DNA of 7,523 nucleotides from JARRNO01 sp037384885 (GTDB lineage: Bacteria; Acidobacteriota; UBA4820; DSQY01): NCBI GenBank assembly GCA_037384885.1, contig JARRNO010000196.1, forward strand, positions 1-7,523. Reading direction: 5' to 3'. Below are positions 1-6,198 of this stretch, one piece after another (position 1 is the stretch's first letter; each line of letters begins with the position of its first letter). A model generated the notes under the pieces. That model had not been told where the DNA came from, ran no database searches, and saw nothing but the letters and a program-made list of their open reading frames with translations. The translations under genes and the position numbers were made by a program.

Positions 1-282
1 GGGGACGAGCTGGTTGCAGAACACCAAGTGGAGAGGGCGCTCAAGGAGTATGCGCAGGCAGCCGATCTGGCGCCTGGTGTCGTTGAGCTGAGATATTGGG
101 AAGCGGTCGCCTTGGCGGCCTCGGGACACCTGGATCGTGCACTTCCCATATTCAAGGAAGTTTTTTCAAAGGAACGCCGGTGGGTTACCCTTACGCCGAG
201 GTTGGTCAAGGCCGGGCAGCTGCCGGATGATCCCGCTCTTCTTAAAAGGATCCTGGACCAAGCTCCGGAAGCGAAGTCATGA
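1..282 (+). CDS. C-terminal fragment of TPR-containing protein, probably DUF1028 family
   Basis: The reading frame is open from base 1 and stops at TGA 280-282, so this is the last 93 residues of a gene that starts outside the window; an internal GTG at 28 is not a credible start. The visible part is two or three amphipathic helices with TPR character (alternating small and aromatic residues, ALKEYAQAADLAPG then LRYWEAVALAASGHLDRA). It ends in a segment with RRW, LVKAGQLPDDPALL and a short charged tail. From memory, this TPR-plus-'LLPDDPAL' tail matches the C-terminus of DUF1028 proteins, whose N-terminal part is an Ntn-hydrolase-like domain of unknown substrate; that domain is not in view. 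The gene converges on the Nramp gene with only 11 bases between the stops. An ordinary TPR protein is the alternative. Confidence 0.6.
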   Translation, partial: GDELVAEHQVERALKEYAQAADLAPGVVELRYWEAVALAASGHLDRALPIFKEVFSKERRWVTLTPRLVKAGQLPDDPALLKRILDQAPEAKS

Positions 283-293
283 CCGTTTGGAGA

Positions 294-2243
294 TTAAAGG
301 GGAACACGGGGAGACTGCTTGGCCACTACGAGCACGCTGGCTGAAACGCGGTGCCGCAATGCGTCCGCCGTGGAGCCAAAGAAGAGGTCCAGGATAAAAC
401 GATGCCCATGCGCCCCGAGAACGAGAAGGTCGGCCCCGAAACTCTCAACCATCCGGGCCAGTTCGGGGACCGGCTTGCCGCTGCCCAGCATGGTTCGCAC
501 CTGGAAGCCAAGCTTGCGGAGTTCCTCGGCGTAGACCTTCAAACGCGTTTCGTCGTACTGGCTTTCAATGTCTCCGCTTTCTTTGCCGAGAAAGCGGGCC
601 GGTGCGCTTTCCGTGACGTGCATGAGGGCGAGATCCGGGCGCGAATCACCCAAAAATCGCAGCGTTTCCGCCAGCACACGGCGGTCGCGGCCCGAGAAGT
701 CCAGGGCGACGGCCACTCTTGAATAACGGCGGCCTTCAGGATAGCTTTTCAACAGTTCCTCCAGGCTGTCGGCCGGCGCATGAACGCCGGGCTCGGCCTC
801 CGTCCTGCGCGCGGGAAGGATTTTGGCGATCCAGGGTTTGAACGTAATGTAAGCCAGGAGTAGTGCGAGCAGGCCCACGAGCGGCAGGACGAACAATTCG
901 ATCCAGAAGGCGTGATGTCCTGCCCCCAGGATCCAGCCTTTCAAGGTTTCCCAGACCAGTTCCGCGTTCAGCGCCACCACGACCAGGGCCGTAGTCCAGG
1001 CGAGAATCCTGATCCAAAGCCTGACGGAGAAGGGTCCCATGGTGTGCCGGTCCGAAACGAAGTGAATGAGGGGAATGATGGCGAAGGGAAGCTGAAGGGA
1101 CAGAACGACCTGGGAGAGAATCAGCAGCGTGCCCGTCCCTCTTTCACCAAAGTAAAGTATGGTCAGCACGGACGGCACGATGGCGAGGATACGGGTGATC
1201 AGCCGGCGGACCCAGGGCTGGATGCGGATGTTGAGAAATCCTTCCATAACAACCTGCCCTGCCAACGTTCCGGTGATGGTGGAGCTCTGCCCGGACGCAA
1301 GAAGGGCGACGGCGAAAGCGACCGGCGCCACGGCCGCCCCCAAGATGGGTTCCAGGAGCCGGTAGGCGTCCTGTATCTCCGCCACCTTGAAATGCCCTGT
1401 CCTGTAAAAGACGGCGGCGGCCATGATCAGGATGGCCGCGTTAACGAAAAAGGCCATGTTCAAGGCGACGGCCGAGTCGATGGTATTGAGGCGGATCGAG
1501 TCCCATTTCTGCTTCAGCGTGGGCCCTATCTTGCGAGTCTGCACGAGAGAGGAATGCAGATAAAGGTTGTGCGGCATGACGGTGGCGCCGAGAATTCCGA
1601 TGGCGACGAAAAGCGCCGGGTAATTCGGAAGCGTGGGCGTGAACCCACTCAGCACTCCTCCCCAGTCGGGCCGGGCGAGTATGATTTCGATCAGAAACGA
1701 ACCTCCGATGATGGTGATCAGGCCGATGATCAACGCCTCCATCTTGCGGATTCCAAACTGGCTGAGAAACAGCAGGGCAAAGGTGTCCGCAGCCGTGATC
1801 ACCACACCCCAGATCAGGGGGAGTCCGAATAACAGTTGGAGGGCGATGGCCGAACCAATGACTTCGGCGAGGTCTGTGGCGGTAATGGCGATTTCACACA
1901 GGATGTAAAGGGAGAAGTTTACGCCGGAAGGATATTCGGCGCGGCAGGCCTGCGCGAGATCCAGCCCCCTGACAACACCAAGCCGTGCGGCCAGGCTTTG
2001 AAGGAGGACCGCCATCAGGTTGGACATGAGAAGGACCCAGATGAGGGCGTAGTTGAATTGGGCCCCTGCGGCAAGATCCGTCGCCCAGTTGCCCGGGTCC
2101 ATGTAGCCCACGCTGACTAGATAGGCCGGGCCGGCGACGGCTAAGATCCGCCGGATCAAGTGGCGCTGATAGGGAACGGCCACCGATCCGTGGGCTTCGG
2201 AGAGAGAGTGGCCTTGTTTCTTTTCGGACCCTCTACGTCCCAT
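294..2243 (-). CDS. Nramp (MntH-type) divalent metal transporter fused to a C-terminal universal stress protein domain
   Basis: The 649-residue inner-membrane protein probably imports Mn2+ and/or Fe2+ with protons. Residues about 33-430 form the eleven-helix Nramp core, with an extra helix at about 446-467. The metal site is intact: DPGN at 49-52 in helix 1 (D49, N52) and A220-x-x-M223 followed by PH in helix 6, which is the transition-metal signature rather than the Mg or Al variants. After a linker (about 475-505), residues about 507-641 form a UspA-like domain. Its ATP-binding loop is complete: G610-x2-G613-x9-G623-S-T. Ordinary MntH proteins are about 410-450 residues, so the extra length is this cytosolic domain, which may sense nucleotide or stress (inference). 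The ATG at 2243 is preceded by AGGTGA at 5-base spacing nearer than any other start. The gene is divergent from the aminotransferase and transcribed alone. Metal preference cannot be told from sequence alone. Confidence 0.93.
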   Translation of the reverse strand: MGRRGSEKKQGHSLSEAHGSVAVPYQRHLIRRILAVAGPAYLVSVGYMDPGNWATDLAAGAQFNYALIWVLLMSNLMAVLLQSLAARLGVVRGLDLAQACRAEYPSGVNFSLYILCEIAITATDLAEVIGSAIALQLLFGLPLIWGVVITAADTFALLFLSQFGIRKMEALIIGLITIIGGSFLIEIILARPDWGGVLSGFTPTLPNYPALFVAIGILGATVMPHNLYLHSSLVQTRKIGPTLKQKWDSIRLNTIDSAVALNMAFFVNAAILIMAAAVFYRTGHFKVAEIQDAYRLLEPILGAAVAPVAFAVALLASGQSSTITGTLAGQVVMEGFLNIRIQPWVRRLITRILAIVPSVLTILYFGERGTGTLLILSQVVLSLQLPFAIIPLIHFVSDRHTMGPFSVRLWIRILAWTTALVVVALNAELVWETLKGWILGAGHHAFWIELFVLPLVGLLALLLAYITFKPWIAKILPARRTEAEPGVHAPADSLEELLKSYPEGRRYSRVAVALDFSGRDRRVLAETLRFLGDSRPDLALMHVTESAPARFLGKESGDIESQYDETRLKVYAEELRKLGFQVRTMLGSGKPVPELARMVESFGADLLVLGAHGHRFILDLFFGSTADALRHRVSASVLVVAKQSPRVPL

Positions 2244-2246
2244 CGT

Positions 2247-2252
2247 TCACCT
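2247..2252 (-). promoter_or_regulatory. Ribosome binding site of the Nramp-Usp gene
   Basis: On the minus strand this reads AGGTGA, three bases before the ATG that ends at base 2243 (the A of AGG lies about 8 bases upstream of the start). It supports the ATG at 2243 as the true start. Confidence 0.6.
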
Positions 2253-2280
2253 GCCCGCAGTCCACGATCCGCATTAGGAA

Positions 2281-2296
2281 CTTTGGTCGCCCAAAG
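2281..2296. promoter_or_regulatory. Perfect 6-4-6 inverted repeat in the Nramp leader, possible operator or hairpin
   Basis: CTTTGG, four bases TCGC, then CCAAAG form a perfect inverted repeat. It lies 38 bases before the Nramp start and directly downstream of the predicted -10 element for that gene, so it would overlap the transcription start. That position suits a repressor site for a metal regulator or a small mRNA hairpin. It does not resemble a MntR or Fur box that I recognise, and a 6-base arm can occur by chance. Confidence 0.35.
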
Positions 2297-2299
2297 AGC

Positions 2300-2308
2300 A
2301 TTGTAGCA
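2300..2308 (-). promoter_or_regulatory. Extended -10 promoter element for the Nramp-Usp gene
   Basis: The minus strand reads TGCTACAAT: TACAAT matches the sigma-70 -10 consensus at five of six positions and carries the TGn extension. No good -35 box sits 16-18 bases upstream, which extended -10 promoters tolerate. The predicted start of transcription would be near 2293, giving a leader of about 50 bases. This is a motif-level prediction in an unknown host. Confidence 0.35.
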
Positions 2309-2384
2309 CGAGGCCCAAGGCTCTCCAGCGTTCCAAGCGCGATGATGCGACCCGTCCCGCTGGCGTGCCTCCGCTTTTGGAATG

Positions 2385-2393
2385 TGCCATAAT
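2385..2393 (+). promoter_or_regulatory. Extended -10 promoter element for the aminotransferase operon
   Basis: TGCCATAAT: CATAAT matches the sigma-70 -10 consensus at five of six positions with a TGn extension, and no convincing -35 box is present. The predicted transcription start is near 2400, giving a leader of about 80 bases that contains a small CCCC-GT-GGGG palindrome (2422-2431). The rest of the 235-base divergent region (2244-2478) shows no gene or recognisable RNA. Confidence 0.33.
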
Positions 2394-2467
2394 CTTAATA
2401 GAAGGGCGCGGCAGCGTCGCACCCCGTGGGGGAATATCAATATGATTGCCACATCGGAACGATGACG

Positions 2468-2473
2468 AAGGAG
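2468..2473 (+). promoter_or_regulatory. Ribosome binding site that fixes the aminotransferase start
   Basis: AAGGAG sits five bases before the ATG at 2479. This favours 2479 over the in-frame TTG at 2446, which has no comparable site and would add eleven residues with no family resemblance. Confidence 0.75.
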
Positions 2474-2478
2474 TAGAA

Positions 2479-3696
2479 ATGCGGCTCTCAAAGCGTGCGG
2501 AATCGATTCAGGCCTCACCCATTCGGAAGTTGGCCCCGCTGGCTGTCCGGGCCAAGGCCCGGGGGATATCCATCTATCATCTCAACATAGGGCAGCCCGA
2601 TATCCCTACGCCGGAAGCCTACCTCAAAGCTGTGCAGAGGTATGGCGGCCCGGTCCTCAGCTACGGGCCGAGCGACGGACTTCCTGAATTGAAAAAGGCC
2701 GTGAGCACGTACTTCGCGGCGAACTCGATCGAAATCGCTCCCGAAGAATTGATCATCACCACCGGTGGAAGTGAGGCCGCTCTCTTCGCCCTGAACCTGG
2801 TCGGCGATCCGGGGGACGAGGTGATTGTTCCCGAGCCGTTCTACACGAATTACAACGGCTTTGCCACCCTGGCCGGAATGAAGGTCGTACCTGTGACAAC
2901 CCGGGCGGAGGACGGGTTTCACCTCCCTCCGATGGAAGACATTGAAAAGAAAGTGACCAGCAGGACACGCGCCATTCTGGTCTGTTCCCCCAACAACCCT
3001 ACGGGCACCATTCTTGCTCGGGAGGAGCTCGAGGGATTAGCACGCATTGCGCTGCAACACGGACTATTCCTTATCGGCGACGAGGTTTATAAGGAATTTA
3101 CCTACGACGGGGGACATCATACGAGCCTGCTGGAACTTCCTGAGGTCCGCGAAAACGCCATTGTGGTCGACAGCATCTCCAAGCGCTTTTCAGCGTGCGG
3201 CGCGCGTATCGGCGCGCTGATCAGCCGCAACGAGGACGTGATCGACATGGCGATGAAATTCGCTCAAGCGCGGCTGTGTCCTCCCACGATCGAGCAGCTT
3301 GGCGCGGCGGAAGCCTACAAACTCGGTCGCGACTATTTCGATGGTGTTCGAACGGAATACCAGCAGAGAAGAGACGCTCTTCTCGAAGGGTTGTCGGCGC
3401 ATTCGGGCATTTACGTCAAAAAACCCGCGGGCGCCTTCTACATGGTGCTGCGCCTTCCGGTGGACGATACGGAGAGCTTCGCGCGCTGGATGCTCGATGA
3501 ATTCGAAGTGGACGGTGAAACGGTCATGGTGGCTCCGGCCGCCGGATTCTACGCGACGCCGGGCCTCGGAATGAATGAAGTCCGGGTGGCCTACGTTCTC
3601 CAAATCCCCCGTCTTAAGAAGGCGGCGAACATTTTGGTCGAAGGGGTCCGCGCTTATAATCGGTCAAGGGGACGATCCGTGGCCGCCGGTTCTTGA
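2479..3696 (+). CDS. PLP-dependent class I/II aminotransferase (aspartate aminotransferase-like)
   Basis: This 405-residue cytosolic protein has the usual length for a fold-type I aminotransferase of the COG0436 group. These enzymes move an amino group between an amino acid and a 2-oxo acid using pyridoxal phosphate. Visible landmarks in order: GQPD at 38-41, the TTGGSEA cofactor phosphate region at 94-100, NNPTG at 172-176, DEVY at 201-204 (D201 pairs with the PLP ring nitrogen, Y204 with its oxygen), the Schiff-base lysine K235 in DSISKRFSACGARIG, R243 of the SK-x7-R phosphate site, and R369 near the C-terminus, which should bind the substrate carboxylate. The SKRFSACGARIG form resembles many proteins labelled aspartate aminotransferase, but the amino-acid substrate cannot be settled. 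It leads a plus-strand run; 63 bases without a visible terminator separate it from the PAP2 gene, so co-transcription is plausible although no metabolic link is obvious. Confidence 0.9.
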   Translation: MRLSKRAESIQASPIRKLAPLAVRAKARGISIYHLNIGQPDIPTPEAYLKAVQRYGGPVLSYGPSDGLPELKKAVSTYFAANSIEIAPEELIITTGGSEAALFALNLVGDPGDEVIVPEPFYTNYNGFATLAGMKVVPVTTRAEDGFHLPPMEDIEKKVTSRTRAILVCSPNNPTGTILAREELEGLARIALQHGLFLIGDEVYKEFTYDGGHHTSLLELPEVRENAIVVDSISKRFSACGARIGALISRNEDVIDMAMKFAQARLCPPTIEQLGAAEAYKLGRDYFDGVRTEYQQRRDALLEGLSAHSGIYVKKPAGAFYMVLRLPVDDTESFARWMLDEFEVDGETVMVAPAAGFYATPGLGMNEVRVAYVLQIPRLKKAANILVEGVRAYNRSRGRSVAAGS

Positions 3697-3759
3697 AAAT
3701 CGGCCCGTCCGGCAGTACCATAACCCTGTTACATGGGGTACTCGCCGCAGAGGATGATG

Positions 3760-4642
3760 ATGTTCAGCAACGAGCATCTTGTGATGTTACTGGGTTTCGG
3801 ACTGACGCTCCTGGCCTTTGAACTGCTGTTCAGCTGGTGTCTTCCAGGCGTCGGGCCCTGGAAACTCGGCCGGCGCTTTCTGAAACACAACGCCACCGAT
3901 CTCCGAATCATCTTCTACGTGGCGGGCCTGGCGGGAATCATCTTCCTCGACATCCTTGAAACCAAGTACGACGCGGCGATCACAGCCCATCTCCATTACA
4001 ATCTCAGCCACTTCTTTTTGCAGATCGAAGGATCCGCAACCGCGCTTTTCCANNNNNNNNNNNNNNNNNNNNNNNNNNNNNNNNNNNNNNNNNNNNNNTT
4101 TCCAGCTGGTCCACCCTTTGTGGCTGACCTATCTTCTTTCGGGCGTTTACCTGTATATCTTTCCCATTATGGGCTTTGTCGCCGTCCTGGTGACCTATTA
4201 CCAGGAAGAATACGACCTGACGCGTAAGCTCTTCTGGGGCGCCATTCTGAATTACCTATTCATTCTCCCGTTTTACATATTTGTTCCCGTGGCTGAAAGG
4301 TGGTCGGTCGGAGGAGGGCAGGTCACGCTTCTGATGAACCAGATATCGCCCCTCCTGATCGACGGTCTCAGGCCTCTCAGCGGTCTCAACAATTGTTTCC
4401 CTTCCTTTCATACGTCGCTTGCGTTTACGTTCGCCATGATCGTTTCTCAAAGCCGGAACAAGCGGCTTCGGCGGACCATGTCGGTGCTGGCGTGGCTCGT
4501 GCTTTACTCCACTCTCTACCTGGGAATCCACTGGGTTCTCGATGTTTTCGGTGGGTTGATCTTTGCCGCCATGTGCACCGTCATGGCAACCTGGGCCGTC
4601 GAAAATCTGGCGCTCGAAACCATCCTGTCCCGGGCGCGATGA
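3760..4642 (+). CDS. PAP2-family membrane protein, inositol-phosphorylceramide-synthase-like (interrupted by N run)
   Basis: This is an integral membrane lipid phosphatase or head-group transferase of the PAP2 superfamily. About six hydrophobic segments are visible: two before the N run and four after it. Active-site motifs lie in the 3' half: NNCFPSFHTS with the C2 histidine at 4409-4411, and STLYLGIHWVLD with histidine 4529-4531 and aspartate 4541-4543 (C3). C3 has ST where classical PAP2 enzymes have SR, and C1 is not a clean KX6RP. Both traits, with the IEGSATALF segment, point to the PAP2_3/AUR1-like branch. The halves lie in different frames as written because of the 46 Ns; collapsing a shared TTTCCA restores one frame and gives 276 residues. 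Of the starts 3733, 3754, 3757 and 3760, the last is best spaced from AGAGG at 3749-3753, but this is uncertain. It overlaps the next gene by ATGA. The lipid substrate is unknown. Confidence 0.82.
4053..4098. other. Assembly gap (46 N), probably spurious
   Basis: The gap falls inside the PAP2-family gene. The sequence before it ends in CTTTTCCA and the sequence after it begins with TTTCCAG. Merging on the shared six bases keeps the reading frame (both sides read F-Q at the join), so the true gap length may be minus six rather than plus forty-six. Confidence 0.9.
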
Positions 4643-5727
4643 AGCCGCGAATCCTCATTCTCTCCTATGCGCTCGGAACCGGTCACACGAGGGCCGCTCA
4701 ACTTCTCTCCGGCGAGTTGAAGATGCTGGGGACTGAGCCGGCACATGTCCCCCTTGAAACGTGGGTGCCCTTCGAATATGATTTTATTTTCCGTACGGGC
4801 TATCTTCTTCTGGCCACCCGGTTCCCCTTCGTCTGGGACCGGATGTACCGTTCGCGCTTCTTTTCCTCCAAGGAGGCCCTTGCGCCGCCGGGAATGAGGG
4901 CGCGTGCAAGAAGGCGCTTCCGCTCCCTCCAGCCAGGGAAGTGGCCTCTTGTGGTCGCCACCCAGATTAACGCCATGGAAATCGCGGCCGACTGGAAACG
5001 GAAAGAAGGCTCCTCCACGAAATTAGCGGTGGTGATCACCGACTATGACATCTATCCGGGATGGGCGAGACCGGAGGTGGACCGCTACTTTGTGGCCCAC
5101 GAAGATTTGGCGGAGGATCTGGCCGGCCTGGGGGTTGAGCGGTCGAAGATCAAGGTTTCGGGGATCCCCATCGACCGTGCTTTCGAGGCCGATGGCGCCG
5201 TGTCGCTCGATCCGAGATGTGAATTGGGTCTTCGGGTGGACCGGCCGGTACTTTTGCTCCTGGGAGGGGGGCTGGGAGTGGGGCCGCTGGAGGAAGCGCT
5301 GCGGGCGAGTCTACGTTTGCCGGAGTGGCAGATCGTGGCGGTGTGCGGTAGAAACGAAAAGTTAAGGCAAAAACTGATTCCTCTGGCCCACGCCCATCCG
5401 GGCCGTCTACGTCTCCTGGGTTACCGCCGGGACCTCCCCTTTTTGATGAGAGGCTGCGACGCAGTTGTGACCAAGGGAGGCGGACTTGGGCTGACAGAGG
5501 CGCTGCATTCGGGAAAACCCGTCGTTGCCGTCGCTGGATTCCCCGGGCAAGAAACCGCAAACATCGGGTTCCTCGCGTCCAAGGGATGGATTGCCGTCTG
5601 TTCTTCTCCGGAGGAGATTCCGGCCGTATTCGGCTCTCTTCCTACGGAAAGGGTGCGCCCTCCGCTTCAGGCGGGAGCGCTGAAGCGTATCGCCGGAGAA
5701 TTGGTCCATCTGGCGGCGCGGACCTGA
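4639..5727 (+). CDS. GT28 glycosyltransferase, MGDG synthase / diacylglycerol glucosyltransferase (UgtP) type
   Basis: This 362-residue GT-B enzyme probably works at the inner face of the membrane, moving a sugar from a UDP-sugar to diacylglycerol or a similar lipid. The N-terminal MGDG-synthase-type domain shows SYALGTGHTRAA (9-20) with the GxGHxxAA-like signature, and VITDYDIYPGW (132-142). DRYFVAHEDLAEDL, then KVSGIPI (172-178), lead into the C-terminal GT28 domain. That domain has LLGGGLGVGPL, AVCGRNE, GYRRDLPFLM, the donor-binding TKGGGLGLTEAL (278-289) and PGQExxN (302-308), all matching UgtP/MGD-type enzymes; UgtP is about 380 residues. The ATG at 4639 overlaps the PAP2 stop (ATGA) and lacks its own Shine-Dalgarno, so translation is probably coupled. 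An open extension to 4300 lies inside the PAP2 coding region and is not used. Sugar (glucose or galactose) and processivity are unresolved, and another lipid acceptor is possible. Confidence 0.88.
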   Translation: MKPRILILSYALGTGHTRAAQLLSGELKMLGTEPAHVPLETWVPFEYDFIFRTGYLLLATRFPFVWDRMYRSRFFSSKEALAPPGMRARARRRFRSLQPGKWPLVVATQINAMEIAADWKRKEGSSTKLAVVITDYDIYPGWARPEVDRYFVAHEDLAEDLAGLGVERSKIKVSGIPIDRAFEADGAVSLDPRCELGLRVDRPVLLLLGGGLGVGPLEEALRASLRLPEWQIVAVCGRNEKLRQKLIPLAHAHPGRLRLLGYRRDLPFLMRGCDAVVTKGGGLGLTEALHSGKPVVAVAGFPGQETANIGFLASKGWIAVCSSPEEIPAVFGSLPTERVRPPLQAGALKRIAGELVHLAART

Positions 5728-5740
5728 TCCAGAACCGGCA

Positions 5741-6187
5741 TTATCCGGGATCCTTCCGGCTTTCTCTCGCCCCAATCGGGTGCAAGGCAAGAAGAATAAG
5801 CGTGGCCGTCACCGCCAAGAGGCCATATCTGGCGTCGTTTAACAGCAACGAGGAAGCGAGCCCCAACAGCGCCCCAGATTCAATCAAGGCCGCTGAGACG
5901 ACAAAGACATGAATGGAGCCCCTCGCTCCTGATCCATTGAGAATCCCGCCTGACCAGGAAAAATGGCCCCGTCCCAGCATTACTCCCACGAGCCAGCCGG
6001 TGAGCGCCGCCGCGGCTGATGCAGCCAGGAATACTCGTTTCGTGAGATCGAGAGGAAGCCACGGCGCCGACCAACTTGGAAGGTGGGAGAGTTCGAGAAG
6101 CACCGGAACGTAAAGTGCGACAGAGAGAAAAAACGCTCCCTTGATGGTCTTTGCAGCTATCCGTCCGCGTGGAGGCACCCTGCGCAC
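5741..6187 (-). CDS. Small four-helix membrane protein of unknown function
   Basis: I do not recognise this 148-residue protein. It has a basic N-terminus (MRRVPPRGRIAAK), then four hydrophobic segments at about residues 15-34, 52-71, 92-115 and 121-138, in two hairpins, and a charged tail ending SRKDPG. A glutamate, E103, lies inside the third segment (ALIESGALLGLASSLL), a pattern seen in several unnamed small membrane proteins and loosely reminiscent of ATP synthase c hairpins; I do not claim homology. The start is GTG at 6187 with AGGAGG five bases upstream. The stop of the upstream POT-type transporter lies within this Shine-Dalgarno, so the two are surely co-translated and perhaps functionally linked. 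Its stop faces the glycosyltransferase stop at 13 bases with no clear terminator between them. Confidence 0.72.
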   Translation of the reverse strand: MRRVPPRGRIAAKTIKGAFFLSVALYVPVLLELSHLPSWSAPWLPLDLTKRVFLAASAAAALTGWLVGVMLGRGHFSWSGGILNGSGARGSIHVFVVSAALIESGALLGLASSLLLNDARYGLLAVTATLILLALHPIGARESRKDPG

Positions 6188-6192
6188 CTCGG

Positions 6193-6198
6193 CCTCCT
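6193..6198 (-). promoter_or_regulatory. Shine-Dalgarno embedding the stop of the upstream transporter gene
   Basis: The minus strand reads TAGGAGG: the TAG (6197-6199) ends the transporter gene and AGGAGG is five bases before the GTG start of the 148-residue protein. Ribosomes finishing the transporter would be positioned to reinitiate, which argues for a two-gene transcript. Confidence 0.7.

Noticed and set aside
912..1832. Long plus-strand open frame (306 codons) opposite the Nramp gene
   Set aside because: It is antisense to a clear transporter coding region, is extremely rich in Gly, Asp, His, Arg and Gln without any fold or motif, and lacks a ribosome site; it is a mirror of GC-rich coding sequence.
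2361..2374. Possible sigma-54 promoter (TGGCGTGCCTCCGC)
   Set aside because: GG and GC are nine bases apart instead of ten and the flanks do not match TGGCAC-N5-TTGC.
2422..2431. CCCC-GT-GGGG palindrome as a riboswitch or attenuator stem
   Set aside because: A four-base stem with a two-base loop is too small, and no conserved riboswitch core is recognisable around it.
2442..2465. Seven-codon ORF (MIATSER) upstream of the aminotransferase, as a leader peptide
   Set aside because: It has no run of a regulatory amino acid, no ribosome site and no terminator/antiterminator pair downstream.
4300..4638. In-frame upstream extension of the glycosyltransferase
   Set aside because: It overlaps the PAP2 active-site coding region in another frame; the domain signature begins right after the ATG at 4639.
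5729..5762. CCGG-rich repeats between the convergent glycosyltransferase and small membrane genes as a terminator
   Set aside because: CCGG is self-complementary, so short stems arise easily; there is no long stem followed by a T-run on either strand.
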